Positions 7,252 to 16,742 of a stretch of 64,000 nt of DNA are shown here, in pieces. Within the stretch, counting starts at the first letter, position 1; every line of letters begins with the position of its first letter. The notes under the pieces are model-generated. The model saw only the letters and a program-made list of their open reading frames with translations, ran no database searches and was not told where the DNA came from. Made by a program: the position numbers and the translations under genes. This DNA is from Pedobacter nototheniae (lineage in GTDB: Bacteria > Bacteroidota > Bacteroidia > Sphingobacteriales > Sphingobacteriaceae), in assembly GCF_004335085.1 (NCBI RefSeq), contig NZ_RQRS01000010.1, positions 111,639-175,638 of the forward strand, read 5' to 3'.

Positions 7252-9138
7252 ATGAAGAAGTTATTCTCTGTATCGATGATTCTGTTTTTAGCCAGCGGAA
7301 GCATCTTTGCGCAATCCCTTTATATGCCAAGAAATATTAAGGCTGCGTACGATAAAGGCACCCGATCTTATGACGGGAAACCTGGCAAAAATTATTGGCA
7401 AAATCATGGTAAATACAACATGGATTTAACCGTTGATGCCGAAACAAAAGTTGTAACAGGTAAGGAAGAGATTATATACAGCAACAATAGTAAAGACACG
7501 TTAAAAAATTTAGCCATCCGCTTTGTTAACAATTTGCATAAGCCAACTTCGCCACGAAATGGTAGTGTAAGCGAAGACTTTTTAAGCACTGGATTAAATA
7601 TACAAGCCTTTTCTGTAGATGGCGAAGTATATAAAGTAGATAGCAAAAACTGGGGAACGGTGGGTAATGTTAAACTAAAAAAACCTTTGCTTCCGGGCAC
7701 TAAAATTACCGTTAAAATAGATTGGGATTATCCTTTATCTAAAGAAAGTGGCAGAGAAGGACAAATAGACCCAAATTCTTTTTATGTAGCATATAGCTAT
7801 CCTCGTATTTCTGTTTACGATGATTATAATGGATGGGATAGAATTCCGCATACGGATAGGGCTGAGTTTTACAACGATTTTAATGATTATGTTTTTTCTG
7901 TTAAGGCACCAAAAAACTATGTTGTTTATGCTACAGGCGATTTCTTAAACCCGGATGAAGTGTTACAACCAGAAATTTCTGCCCGATTAAAAAAATCTTA
8001 TCTAGGGGAAGAAGTAATCCACATTGCAAACGAGCAAGAATTAAAGGATGGAAAGGTTACTTTACAAAACGATTGGAATACCTGGAAATTTTCTGCCAAC
8101 CACATTACTGATGTATGTTTCGCTTTAAGTAATCATTATTTATGGGATGCGGCGAGCGTTGTTGTTGATCCAAAAACCAACCGAAGGGCAAGTGCTCAGG
8201 CAGCATACAATGGCGCAACAGGCAAAGATTTTATCAACTCCGTTAAATATAATGTTTTTGCTTTAGCCTGGTTTTCAAACAACTGGCCTGGTGTTCCTTA
8301 TCCGTTTTCTAAAATGACAGCTTTTCAGGGCTTTGCAGATATGGAATACCCAATGATGGTAAATGATTCTAACTTTGGCGATCCTGTTTTTGCACAATTG
8401 GTACAGGATCATGAAGTTGCACACACTTATTTCCCTTTTTACATGGGCATAAATGAAACTCGTTATGCTTATATGGACGAAGGTTGGGCTACAACTTTTG
8501 AATATTTAATTGGCATTGCCGAGCACGGCAAAGAATCTGCTGATAAATTTTATAAATCATTTAGAGTTAACCAATATATTAACGATAAATCTACAGAAGA
8601 AGACCAACCAATAATTTCAATGTCTGATCAGGTTTCGGGTGCAGGTTACGGCAATAACTCATATGGTAAGGCATCTTTATCTTACTTAGCATTAAAAGAT
8701 ATGCTTGGCGATGATTTGTTTAAAAAAGCATTACATACTTATATGGACAACTGGAATGGTAAACATCCAATTCCATGGGATTATTTTAACTCCATGAACA
8801 GTGGTTCTGGTCAAAACTTAGACTGGTTTTTTAATAACTGGTTTTTCACTAATAACTATATTGATTTGAAATTAAATTATAGGATAAAGAAAATGGCAAA
8901 CTCACCTACTACGGTAGAAAATGTTGGCGGTTTTGCTATTCCTTTTGATTTGGTTATTACTTATCAAGATGGCAAGGTTGATAGAATTCATTACACCCCA
9001 GCTATATGGAAAAACAATCCTAAAGCGGCTACAGTAATTGTTAAAAATAACGGCAAAGCGATGAAAAGTATAGCCATTGATGGAGGTATTTTTATGGATG
9101 CTACCCCAAAAGATAATATTTACGAGTTTAAAAATTAA
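7252..9138 (+). CDS. M1 family zinc metallopeptidase (aminopeptidase), exported
   Basis: The 628-residue protein begins with a signal peptide (MKKLFSVSMILFLASGSIFAQ). The gluzincin zinc site is HEVAH at 387-391 with the third ligand Glu410 in YAYMDEGWATTFEYL, the arrangement of M1 peptidases. The N-terminal half (YNMDLTVDAETKVVTGKEEI) looks like the beta-sandwich domain of M1 enzymes. It should cleave N-terminal residues from peptides in the periplasm or outside the cell, which suits a scavenging bacterium. The gene stands alone, with the repeat-rich gap before it and a hairpin after it. Exact substrate is unknown. Confidence 0.9.
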   Translation: MKKLFSVSMILFLASGSIFAQSLYMPRNIKAAYDKGTRSYDGKPGKNYWQNHGKYNMDLTVDAETKVVTGKEEIIYSNNSKDTLKNLAIRFVNNLHKPTSPRNGSVSEDFLSTGLNIQAFSVDGEVYKVDSKNWGTVGNVKLKKPLLPGTKITVKIDWDYPLSKESGREGQIDPNSFYVAYSYPRISVYDDYNGWDRIPHTDRAEFYNDFNDYVFSVKAPKNYVVYATGDFLNPDEVLQPEISARLKKSYLGEEVIHIANEQELKDGKVTLQNDWNTWKFSANHITDVCFALSNHYLWDAASVVVDPKTNRRASAQAAYNGATGKDFINSVKYNVFALAWFSNNWPGVPYPFSKMTAFQGFADMEYPMMVNDSNFGDPVFAQLVQDHEVAHTYFPFYMGINETRYAYMDEGWATTFEYLIGIAEHGKESADKFYKSFRVNQYINDKSTEEDQPIISMSDQVSGAGYGNNSYGKASLSYLALKDMLGDDLFKKALHTYMDNWNGKHPIPWDYFNSMNSGSGQNLDWFFNNWFFTNNYIDLKLNYRIKKMANSPTTVENVGGFAIPFDLVITYQDGKVDRIHYTPAIWKNNPKAATVIVKNNGKAMKSIAIDGGIFMDATPKDNIYEFKN

Positions 9139-9145
9139 GATACAG

Positions 9146-9180
9146 TTGGCGGTTTTCAATATAGAACACCGCCAATTGTT
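9146..9180. terminator. Hairpin after the M1 peptidase gene
   Basis: TTGGCGGT at 9146-9153 pairs with ACCGCCAA at 9168-9175, followed by TTGTTATTTA. It lies between convergent genes (M1 peptidase and OsmC) and may serve either strand; the T-run is weak. Confidence 0.55.
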
Positions 9181-9213
9181 ATTTATAGTATTTGAAACTG
9201 TTTACAGAAGCTA

Positions 9214-9690
9214 TTAACTGTTTTCTGCCTTAGAGGTTGCTTCGTGCTTTACCGGAAAATTAAGCGAATTAGCAATAAAACACATTTTATTTGCCTCCTG
9301 ATGTAATGAATTAGCCAGCTCTAAATGTGCCTTATCAGCGATTAAAACCTGTGGGTGCAAGGTAACTTCTTTAAACTTTCCACTCCCATCTGCCAATTCT
9401 TCCATTACGCCTGCGGCATCATCTTTATAATCAATAACCACAATTTCATTTTTTGAGCATAGGTGTAAATACCAAAGCATGTGGCAGCTCGATATTGATG
9501 CCAATAATAAATCTTCAGGATTATGTTTTGATTTATCGCCTAAAAAGGCAGAATCTGATGAACCTGAAATATCGGCTTTGCCATTAACAGAAATAACGTA
9601 ATCGCGGTCGTATGAACGGTAATCCATTGTACCCGAACCTTTATTGCCCGTCCAGGTTACTGTGGTTTTGTATAAATGATCTTTCGGCAT
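9214..9690 (-). CDS. OsmC family peroxiredoxin-like protein
   Basis: The 158-residue protein has the OsmC fold pattern: an N-terminal beta region (YKTTVTWTGNKGSGTMDYRS), the NPEDLLLASISSCHMLW segment with Cys69, and a second cysteine, Cys137, in ANKMCFIANSL. In OsmC and Ohr proteins two such cysteines reduce organic hydroperoxides using thiols. Length and motif spacing are nearer the general OsmC/YhfA-type group than classic Ohr. It would act in the cytoplasm against peroxide stress. It has no operon partner, and converges with the M1 peptidase gene. Confidence 0.9.
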   Translation of the reverse strand: MPKDHLYKTTVTWTGNKGSGTMDYRSYDRDYVISVNGKADISGSSDSAFLGDKSKHNPEDLLLASISSCHMLWYLHLCSKNEIVVIDYKDDAAGVMEELADGSGKFKEVTLHPQVLIADKAHLELANSLHQEANKMCFIANSLNFPVKHEATSKAENS

Positions 9691-9830
9691 GATATAATGA
9701 GTTAGAATGTATAGCCAATTTAAGAAATTAAGATTAATTTGATGGTAGATTTTTAAGGAAAGATTAGTAGGCTATTTCAAATACGTTAATATTAGATAGC
9801 AAAGTTTATATTCGTATTTAATGCTTAAAA

Positions 9831-10751
9831 ATGAAACATAAAATATTAACGCTATTTTTATTATTAACTACATTAATCGCTTTGGGACAACAGAAAATTG
9901 AAAATACTTTTATTACTACGGATAATTTTAAAAAACATTTGGGTGATGAGATGGCAATATCAGGAGCCGCTTTTAGTAGAATGTCCAAAAGTGGACTTAA
10001 AGACAACTGCTTAAGCAAAATGGATTTCACGTTTGTTTCTGACAAAAAAGAAAATCTGCTAAAATTAGGTGATTTTATAAAAACACATTATCCCTATTCA
10101 ATTACAAAAGTTAAAAAGAATGGTAAAATTTGGGAATTGAATGGGGAAACTAACGAAATTCCTGTAACAGCAGATAATCTGCTGTGTTGGTGTTTAGATA
10201 TGTACAAAAGAGGATACGAATTCGACTCAAAACTTGAAGCTTATGGTGGGCTGTTTGATCATAAAAATCAAAAATTTCTAGAATTAGATGAATCAAAAGA
10301 AGATTATTATTTTGACAAAGGGCTTGAATGTTATAACCGGGGAGATTTAAGTGGCTCGATATTCAACTGGTCGTTAACTATTGCTATTAATCCTAAAGAG
10401 GTTAATGCATACTATTCAAGAGCAATTGTGAGAAACGAACTCTACCTGTGGAAAGCAGCACAGGAAGACTACAACAAGGCAATAGAAATAGCACCAGATT
10501 TTGCTAGTGCACTTATTAACAGAGGTGCATTAAAAGACGAGAATAGGGATTATCAAGGAGCAATTGCTGATTATGAGAGAGTATTAAAGTTTGGAAACTT
10601 AGAACTAGAAGACAAGCAAAGCGTGTATTTTAATCTTGGCAATACAAAATTAAATCTAAAAGATAATAATGGTGCTTGCGAAAACTGGAAAAAAGCATTG
10701 GAGCTTGGTGCAGATTACGCAAAATCTCGTATTGATAAATATTGTAAATAA
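9831..10751 (+). CDS. Exported TPR-repeat protein
   Basis: The protein has 306 residues and a signal peptide (MKHKILTLFLLLTTLIALGQQ). The first 140 residues resemble nothing I recognise and contain several Cys (DNCLSKM, LLCWCLDMY). From about residue 158 there are three to four tetratricopeptide repeats (YFDKGLECYNRGDLSGSIFN, then AYYSRAIVRNELYLWKAAQE, then ALINRGALKDENRDYQGAI, then NLGNTKLNLKDNNGACE), a scaffold for protein contacts in the periplasm. No operon partner; a strong terminator follows. Function unknown beyond the repeats. Confidence 0.8.
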   Translation: MKHKILTLFLLLTTLIALGQQKIENTFITTDNFKKHLGDEMAISGAAFSRMSKSGLKDNCLSKMDFTFVSDKKENLLKLGDFIKTHYPYSITKVKKNGKIWELNGETNEIPVTADNLLCWCLDMYKRGYEFDSKLEAYGGLFDHKNQKFLELDESKEDYYFDKGLECYNRGDLSGSIFNWSLTIAINPKEVNAYYSRAIVRNELYLWKAAQEDYNKAIEIAPDFASALINRGALKDENRDYQGAIADYERVLKFGNLELEDKQSVYFNLGNTKLNLKDNNGACENWKKALELGADYAKSRIDKYCK

Positions 10752-10768
10752 AACACCAACCCCACATT

Positions 10769-10800
10769 TAAAAGGTCCGAAATATCTTTCGGACCTTTTA
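10769..10800. terminator. Bidirectional terminator after the TPR gene
   Basis: TAAAAGGTCCGAAA and TTTCGGACCTTTTA form a 14-bp perfect stem with a 4-base loop (TATC). A-rich and T-rich ends make it usable on both strands, between the TPR gene and the convergent dehydrogenase gene. Confidence 0.85.
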
Positions 10801-10847
10801 GTTCTAACGGAAAGATTCTGAAACGAGTTCAGAATGACGCTTAATTG

Positions 10848-11771
10848 TTATATATTTTTCAACTTCTCTGCTAATACCTCAGAAATTTTGCGGTAAGAAT
10901 CAAATGTCCAGCCACCAACATGAGGGGTTAAAATTACTTTATCATTTGTTTTTAAATCATTATACCAGCTTTGCTCACCAAGCGCTGGAAATTTTTCGGC
11001 CTCCAAAACATCTAAGCCTGCGCCTAATATTTTTCCTGATTTAAGGTTATTAAGCACCGCTGTAGTATTCACAATTTCTCCCCTTGCAGTATTAATAAAG
11101 AAAATTGGCTTTTTAAAATGAAAGAAATATTCATCGGTAACCATTTGTTTAGTTTCTGTGGTTAACGGAATGTGCAAACTTAAAATATCACTGTGTTTCA
11201 CAATTTCCTCCATGCTTACCTCACGGGCAAAAGCATCACTAAAACCAGTTTTATATTTATCATAAGCCATTACATCAACTTCAAAGCCTGCCAGTTTTTT
11301 AGCAAAGCTTTGCCCCATAAAGCCATAACCAATAATACCTACTTTTTTGCCTTTAAGTTCGTAACCGCGGCTTCCTTCTCTATCCCAAATTCCATTTCGT
11401 ATTTCAATATCTGCCTTGCGAAAATTATTCATTAAAGATAAAAGCAAACCAATGGCATGCTCACCAACGGCATCACAATTACCTTCAGGCGCATTAATGA
11501 GTTGTATATTGCGTTCAAAAGCAATTTTATCATCAATATTATCCAAACCAGCACCAGCACGGGCAACAAACTTTAAATTTGGCGCTGCATTAAAAATTTC
11601 GGCGTCAATTCTAAATTTTGTTCTAACAGCTATACCCACGTAATCCTTTATTTTATCTAAAGTTTGTTGTCTGGTAATTAATGGCTCATCATCTACCTGA
11701 TAGCCCATGGCAATGGCCTGCTCTTTAAAAGCGGGATGCAAATCATCAACAATTAAAATTTTTTCACTCAT
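10848..11771 (-). CDS. D-isomer 2-hydroxyacid dehydrogenase (SerA-like)
   Basis: The 307-residue protein shows the two-part NAD-dependent D-2-hydroxyacid dehydrogenase fold. The Rossmann motif is VGIIGYGFMG at about 143-152; the catalytic elements are FINTARGEIVN (Arg), LGAGLDVLE (Glu nearby) and ILTPHVGGW (His). It lacks the C-terminal ACT domain of long phosphoglycerate dehydrogenases, matching the short SerA form common in Bacteroidota, but no serC is adjacent, so the substrate (3-phosphoglycerate or another 2-hydroxyacid) is uncertain. A TACTTTTG -7 element ends seven bases before the ATG, implying a leaderless or nearly leaderless mRNA. Confidence 0.88.
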   Translation of the reverse strand: MSEKILIVDDLHPAFKEQAIAMGYQVDDEPLITRQQTLDKIKDYVGIAVRTKFRIDAEIFNAAPNLKFVARAGAGLDNIDDKIAFERNIQLINAPEGNCDAVGEHAIGLLLSLMNNFRKADIEIRNGIWDREGSRGYELKGKKVGIIGYGFMGQSFAKKLAGFEVDVMAYDKYKTGFSDAFAREVSMEEIVKHSDILSLHIPLTTETKQMVTDEYFFHFKKPIFFINTARGEIVNTTAVLNNLKSGKILGAGLDVLEAEKFPALGEQSWYNDLKTNDKVILTPHVGGWTFDSYRKISEVLAEKLKNI

Positions 11772-11778
11772 GATAAGG

Positions 11779-11786
11779 CAAAAGTA
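11779..11786 (-). promoter_or_regulatory. -7 promoter element of the dehydrogenase gene
   Basis: Minus-strand TACTTTTG matches the Bacteroidota -7 consensus TAnnTTTG and ends seven bases before the ATG at 11771. A convincing -33 TTTG at normal spacing is not obvious (a TTTTG lies 24 bp further up). Confidence 0.45.
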
Positions 11787-12014
11787 ACATTTACAAATAG
11801 ATCATATTGGCAAAATTGTGTCATTATTCATTCACTTAAACTAGTAGCTATTGAACTGGTTTTTAAGGTGGATATCATTATTTATACCCTTTCTATAAAC
11901 CCACAAAAATATTACGCTAAAATAGCTGTAATAAAATAGTTACGGCTATTTTTTTAAACTTCCATGCCGTTACTTTGTCTCCCTTTACAAAAACACGCAA
12001 ATTTTTAATATTTA

Positions 12015-14498
12015 ATGAGAATACTTCAATCAAAAACGACTAAAATATCCCTTTTACTTTTTTTCATATCATTTAGCTTGTTTGCCCAAACTGGTGGAAA
12101 AGCAAAAATTACCGGAACATTAAAAGATGCCCAAACGCAGGAAACTATTCCATTTGCTTCGGCAGTACTAATAAACAAAACAACAAAAGCCAACGTAAAA
12201 GTTGCTCAAACCGATATTAACGGTGCTTTTGTAATGGCAGATATTCCTGCCGGAACTTTTACTTTTAAAATTAGCTACGTTGGTTATCAAACTATGGTTA
12301 GAGATAACGTGGTAATTACAGCTAGCAGCGGTACATTAAATTTTGGCGATATTAAAATGAATGCTTCAAAAGGAAATGTATTAAGCGAGGTTACTGTTAC
12401 AGCGCAAAAGGCACCAATGCAAATGGGGATCGATAAAAAGGTATTTTCTGTAGACCAGAGTTTGGTAAGTGAGGGTGGTTCTGCAGGAGATTTATTGCAA
12501 AACGTTCCTTCAGTTTCTACAGATATTGATGGAAATGTAAGCTTAAGAGGATCAACCGGCGTAAAAGTTTTAATTGATGGTAAACCATCATTAATTGCAG
12601 GCGGTAATGTGGCTCAAATTCTTCAATCTATCCCTGCAAGCTCAATAGAAAGTGTTGAGGTAATTACCAATCCATCTGCTAAATACGATGCAGAAGGTCA
12701 GTCTGGCATCATCAACATTGTGTTAAAGAAAAATACGAAGCTTGGTTTTAATGGCTCCGCTGCTGTAACGGCTGGTAACCGCGATAATTACAACGCAAAT
12801 ACTAACTTAAGTTTCCAAAATAGTAAGGTAAATCTTTATGGAAATTATAGTTATCGTTATGGCAATCGTATTGGTGGCGGCTATCAGGATATTTTTTACA
12901 AACAACCCACTAATACCACTGTATTTGCAAATCAAAATACAACCTCTTCTTCTTTAGACAAAGGACACAATGCTAAGGCTGGTTTGGATTATTATTTAAC
13001 TCAGAAAAGTGTAATCAGTTTATCTGGTAGTTATAACTCCCGTGAGAATGATCGCGACGAGCTTACAGACATTCAGCAATTATCGTCATCAAGAAACACT
13101 GTTTTAAACAGCTACACTACCAATAAAAATAATGGCAGTGGAAATAGCTACGATTTAAATCTTGATTTTAATCAGAAGTTTAAAAAACCGAAAGAGGAAC
13201 TAACCTTTAATTTTGGTTATTCACATGGTGATAATGATAACTTTCAAACCTACAACAGCAACGTAACAAATTTAAATGGTACGCCTGTAGATTTACGTCA
13301 GAGTTTACAACGTACAACCAATAATGGAAATAACACCAACTACAATATCCAACTTGATTATAGTTTACCTGTTGGAAAAGCAGGCAAGGTGGAAGCTGGA
13401 TATCGCAGTCAAATTCGTTTAAGCGACAATAATCAATATGCCGATTCAGTTTTAACAACAGGTGTTTACGATCCAAATAATAAATTGATTAATGATTTTA
13501 GCAGCAAAGATCAGGTGCATGCGCTGTACTTAAATTATCAAAATCAAATTAAGGATTTTGGTTATCAAGTTGGTTTAAGAGCTGAAGATGCTCAATTAAA
13601 TACGCATTTGAATGGCTTTACGGGTAATATTTTAACCGGTTCTGATGGTAAAATTGAATATAAAAGATTATATCCAAGTGTATTTTTAACGCAAAAATTA
13701 AAAGGAGATCAGCAAGTACAATTGAGTTATACACGTCGTGTAAATCGTCCACGCCCTTGGGATACAAACCCATTTTTAGATGTTTCTGACCGTTTAAATT
13801 ACAGAGCTGGTAATCCGAATTTATTACCTGAAGATGTACATTCATTTGAATTAGGTTACAGTAAATATTGGAAAAAGGTAACCTTAACATCAAGCTTATA
13901 TTTCCGCCAAACAAATGATGTTATTCAAAGGGTAAGAAGCATTCCTGTTAATGGCATTATTACTACAACACCGCAAAACTTAAGTCACCAAATTAATAGC
14001 GGTTTAGAATTAATAGGTCGTTTCGATTTAATTAAAACCTTAAACTTTACCACAAACGTTAACTTATACCAAAGTAAGTTTGCAGGTGATGATAGATACA
14101 ATATCCCTAGTAATAGTGGTTTTAGCTGGAATGCAAACGTAACAGGAAACCTAACGGTTGTTAAAAATGTATCGTTACAAATGCGTGGCGATTACAGAGC
14201 GGCAGAAGTTATGGCTCAAGGTAAACGTAATGCAATGTATGGCATTGATGGTGGCGCTAAATACGATTTCCCTAATAAAAAGGCTTCGCTTAGCTTTAAT
14301 GTGAGAGATATTTTTAATACTCGTAAATGGAGCATGACAACCGATGACAATTACACAAATGTTGATTTTGCCCGCCGCATGCAAGGCACAATGGGAAACT
14401 TGACTTTCTCTTACCGTTTCGGAAAAAGTACTTTCAACTTTAAGAAAACCAAGAAAGACGATCAGCAGGAAAACCGACCTGATGAAGGTTCATTCTAA
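12015..14498 (+). CDS. TonB-dependent receptor with N-terminal carboxypeptidase-regulatory-like domain
   Basis: The 827-residue protein has a signal peptide ending near FSLFAQTGG, then a carboxypeptidase-regulatory-like beta-sandwich at about 30-115 (ITGTLKDAQTQETIPFASAV, FKISYVGYQT), a plug at about 130-240 (VFSVDQSLVSEGGSAGDLLQ, SLRGSTGVKVLIDGKP, IESVEVITNPSAKYDAEG), and a long outer-membrane barrel ending NLTFSYRFGKSTF. This is the outer-membrane beta-barrel family 3 layout, distinct from SusC proteins: it has no STN domain and no SusD partner. It probably imports an iron complex or peptide-like nutrient with TonB energy, but no neighbour points to a substrate. A long palindromic terminator follows. 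Confidence 0.92.
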   Translation: MRILQSKTTKISLLLFFISFSLFAQTGGKAKITGTLKDAQTQETIPFASAVLINKTTKANVKVAQTDINGAFVMADIPAGTFTFKISYVGYQTMVRDNVVITASSGTLNFGDIKMNASKGNVLSEVTVTAQKAPMQMGIDKKVFSVDQSLVSEGGSAGDLLQNVPSVSTDIDGNVSLRGSTGVKVLIDGKPSLIAGGNVAQILQSIPASSIESVEVITNPSAKYDAEGQSGIINIVLKKNTKLGFNGSAAVTAGNRDNYNANTNLSFQNSKVNLYGNYSYRYGNRIGGGYQDIFYKQPTNTTVFANQNTTSSSLDKGHNAKAGLDYYLTQKSVISLSGSYNSRENDRDELTDIQQLSSSRNTVLNSYTTNKNNGSGNSYDLNLDFNQKFKKPKEELTFNFGYSHGDNDNFQTYNSNVTNLNGTPVDLRQSLQRTTNNGNNTNYNIQLDYSLPVGKAGKVEAGYRSQIRLSDNNQYADSVLTTGVYDPNNKLINDFSSKDQVHALYLNYQNQIKDFGYQVGLRAEDAQLNTHLNGFTGNILTGSDGKIEYKRLYPSVFLTQKLKGDQQVQLSYTRRVNRPRPWDTNPFLDVSDRLNYRAGNPNLLPEDVHSFELGYSKYWKKVTLTSSLYFRQTNDVIQRVRSIPVNGIITTTPQNLSHQINSGLELIGRFDLIKTLNFTTNVNLYQSKFAGDDRYNIPSNSGFSWNANVTGNLTVVKNVSLQMRGDYRAAEVMAQGKRNAMYGIDGGAKYDFPNKKASLSFNVRDIFNTRKWSMTTDDNYTNVDFARRMQGTMGNLTFSYRFGKSTFNFKKTKKDDQQENRPDEGSF

Positions 14499-14503
14499 AA
14501 TTA

Positions 14504-14547
14504 TCTAAAAAAATAAAAGCCACTTAAGTGGCTTTTATTTTTTTAGA
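14504..14547. terminator. 44-bp perfect palindrome terminator
   Basis: Two 22-base arms meet without a loop at the core AGCCACTTAAGTGGCT, with A7 and T7 runs near the ends. It follows the receptor stop codon by six bases and would terminate on either strand. It also covers an ATG at 14528 that would wrongly extend the Nudix gene. Confidence 0.85.
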
Positions 14548-14602
14548 TGAAAGTTATACCAGTTGGCTAAATAAGCTAAGTTCATATTTTATATATTGCG
14601 GT

Positions 14603-15157
14603 ATGGAAGAAACAAATCCTTGGCAAACTTTATCAAGCGAGACTAAATACGACAATAATTGGATAAAACTGACCGAACATCAGGTTATAAATCCTTCAGG
14701 TGGCAACGGCATTTACGGTGAGGTGCACTTTAAAAACTACGCAATTGGTATTTTACCACTTGATGAAAATTATAATACCTTGCTGGTTGGCCAGTTTCGC
14801 TATCCTTTAAAAGCTTACAGTTGGGAAATTCCTGAAGGTGGCGGACCATTAAATGAAGAACCATTAGAAAGTGCCCGTAGAGAGCTATTGGAAGAAACAG
14901 GGCTAAGTGCTAAAAATTGGAAGGAAATTCAACGTATGCACCTTTCAAACTCAGTAAGCGATGAATTGTCTATTTTATATATCGCTACGGATTTGATTGA
15001 GGGTATTGCTATGCCCGAAGAAACAGAACAACTTATAGTTAAGAAAATTCCTTTTGAGGAGGCTTATCAAATGGTTATAAAAGGAGAAATTACAGATTCG
15101 ATGAGTGTTGCCTCCATTTTAAAAGCTAAGCTGATGATTTTAAACGGTGAGTTGTAA
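14603..15157 (+). CDS. Nudix hydrolase (ADP-ribose pyrophosphatase-like)
   Basis: From the ATG at 14603 the protein has 184 residues. The Nudix box is complete at about residues 79-101: G-x5-E-x7-REL-L-EE-T-GL (GGPLNEEPLESARRELLEET). The preceding WEIPEGG and the overall length match the ADP-ribose pyrophosphatase group, which hydrolyses nucleoside diphosphate sugars with Mg ions. An upstream in-frame ATG at 14528 falls in the palindromic terminator and is rejected. TATATTG ends four bases before this ATG, a weak -7-like element. PlsC follows 29 bp downstream with its own promoter element. Confidence 0.9.
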   Translation: MEETNPWQTLSSETKYDNNWIKLTEHQVINPSGGNGIYGEVHFKNYAIGILPLDENYNTLLVGQFRYPLKAYSWEIPEGGGPLNEEPLESARRELLEETGLSAKNWKEIQRMHLSNSVSDELSILYIATDLIEGIAMPEETEQLIVKKIPFEEAYQMVIKGEITDSMSVASILKAKLMILNGEL

Positions 15158-15161
15158 TTCT

Positions 15162-15169
15162 TACATTTG
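15162..15169 (+). promoter_or_regulatory. -7 promoter element of the acyltransferase gene
   Basis: TACATTTG matches the Bacteroidota -7 consensus exactly and ends 17 bases before the ATG at 15187, giving a short leader of about 10 bases. It lies just after the Nudix stop codon, so the acyltransferase can be transcribed independently. Confidence 0.5.
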
Positions 15170-15186
15170 CCAAATTTCACTACAAA

Positions 15187-15930
15187 ATGAGCAAGTTCTT
15201 CGGATATATTTTAAGCCCAATATTTTATTTCTTTTTTGGATTAACCCTTTGCATTTTCCATCCAATACAATGGGTGTGCTATAAATTTTTTGGTTATAAA
15301 GCACATAAGATTTCTGTTGATGCACTTAACTTTTTCCTTACTTACTGTCAAATATTTCTTTTTAACTCTATTAGTTTTAAGAATGAGCATGACTTACCCT
15401 CCGATAGGCCAATTATTTTTGCCGCCAATCATCAAAGCATGTATGATATACCTTCTTTAATTTGGTTTTTACGTAAGCACCATGCAAAATTCATTTCTAA
15501 AATAGAATTAACTAAAGGCATTCCTTCCATTTCTATAAACCTAAGGGTTGGCGGTGGTGCAAACATTAACCGTAAGGATAATAAACAAGCCATTTCTGAA
15601 ATTATTAAACTTGGCCGCAGAATGAAAGAAAACAATTGGAGTGCAGTTATCTTTCCAGAAGGAACAAGAGCGAAAGATGGTCAATTAAAAACTTTCCAGT
15701 TTGGTGGTGTAGCAACCTTATTAAAAGCGGCGCCCAATGCACTTGTGGTACCTGTAGCCATTGAAAATTCTTGGAAAATTGTTCGTTTTGGTCTATTTCC
15801 TTTAACGACTGGGCATGCGCTAAGATGGACTGTTTTAAAACCTATTGAGCCTGCAGATAAGCCAGCAAATGAAATTACACTGGAAATTGAAACTGAAATA
15901 AGAAAAGTTTTAAATCAGCCATTAAGCTAA
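15187..15930 (+). CDS. plsC: 1-acyl-sn-glycerol-3-phosphate acyltransferase (PlsC family)
   Basis: The 247-residue membrane protein starts with two hydrophobic segments (about 5-25 and 45-62). It carries the acyltransferase motifs in order: NHQSMYDIP at 81-89 with the catalytic His82 and Asp87, GGANINRKD near 123-131, and FPEGTRAKDG at 156-165, which binds the glycerol-phosphate. It transfers an acyl chain to lysophosphatidate to make phosphatidate for membrane lipids. Homologues that make ornithine lipids or lysophospholipids look similar, so the exact acceptor is probable rather than certain. Confidence 0.88.
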   Translation: MSKFFGYILSPIFYFFFGLTLCIFHPIQWVCYKFFGYKAHKISVDALNFFLTYCQIFLFNSISFKNEHDLPSDRPIIFAANHQSMYDIPSLIWFLRKHHAKFISKIELTKGIPSISINLRVGGGANINRKDNKQAISEIIKLGRRMKENNWSAVIFPEGTRAKDGQLKTFQFGGVATLLKAAPNALVVPVAIENSWKIVRFGLFPLTTGHALRWTVLKPIEPADKPANEITLEIETEIRKVLNQPLS

Positions 15931-15953
15931 TTCTTTATTTCTTCTTCAAAATC

Positions 15954-16703
15954 TTAGATATTTTTGTTACCAATTACTTTAAAAAATTCATCACGGTAAG
16001 TATCGCCTACCGGAATAATTTTATTGTTAATGGTAATACGGCTTCTTTCTATACTTTCTATTTTATCAACCGCTACAATATAAGATTTGTGCACACGGAT
16101 AAATTGGCTTTGAGGTAAAGCCTCTTCCATCTTTTTCATACTTTGAAGCGTAATAATACGCTCATCCTTAGTAAAAATAGAAATGTAATCTTTTAACCCT
16201 TCAATGTATAAAATATCGTGAAGGTATATTTTTTGTATTTTATGCTCTGTTTTAACAAAGATGAAATCCTGAACTGGGTTTGCCTGACTAGAAAATGGAG
16301 CAGGTGTAACAATGGGTTGAGCTACGCTTGCAGGTGCCTCAACGGGCTTAAATTGATTGTGTACTTTTTCTACTGCTTTATAAAAACGATCAAAAGCAAT
16401 AGGTTTTAATAAGTAATCTGATACATTAAGGTCATAACTTTCAAGCGCATATTCAGGATAAGCTGTAGTTAAAATATAATGGCATTTATTACCTGCAATT
16501 TTCAAAAACTGTATACCCGTTAATTCAGGCATTTGTATATCCAAAAAAACTAAATCAACACCACCAGCTTGCACAATTTGTAAAGCTTCAATAGGATTTT
16601 CGCATCTCTTAACCATTGTTAAAAATGGCACTTTAGAAATATAATCTTCTAAAATATCAAGCGCTAAAGGCTCATCATCAACAACAATACAGTTTAAGTT
16701 CAT
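15954..16703 (-). CDS. LytTR-family response regulator
   Basis: The 249-residue protein has a CheY-like receiver at 1-120 with acidic pair Asp9/Asp10, phosphoacceptor Asp55 (LVFLDIQMPELTG) and Lys in YLLKPIAFDRF, a Pro/Ala-rich linker (PVEAPASVAQPIVTPAPFSS), and a LytTR DNA-binding domain from about 148 (IFVKTEHKIQKIYLHDILYI, then IRVHKSYIVAVDKIESI). LytTR regulators bind direct repeats upstream of target promoters. It lies 39 bp downstream of its kinase gene and the pair is divergent from an ABC transporter operon, the most likely local target. Confidence 0.93.
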   Translation of the reverse strand: MNLNCIVVDDEPLALDILEDYISKVPFLTMVKRCENPIEALQIVQAGGVDLVFLDIQMPELTGIQFLKIAGNKCHYILTTAYPEYALESYDLNVSDYLLKPIAFDRFYKAVEKVHNQFKPVEAPASVAQPIVTPAPFSSQANPVQDFIFVKTEHKIQKIYLHDILYIEGLKDYISIFTKDERIITLQSMKKMEEALPQSQFIRVHKSYIVAVDKIESIERSRITINNKIIPVGDTYRDEFFKVIGNKNI

Positions 16704-16742
16704 TTAAAGAGGTTTTTAGTAGTTAGTTTATAATGAATAATA

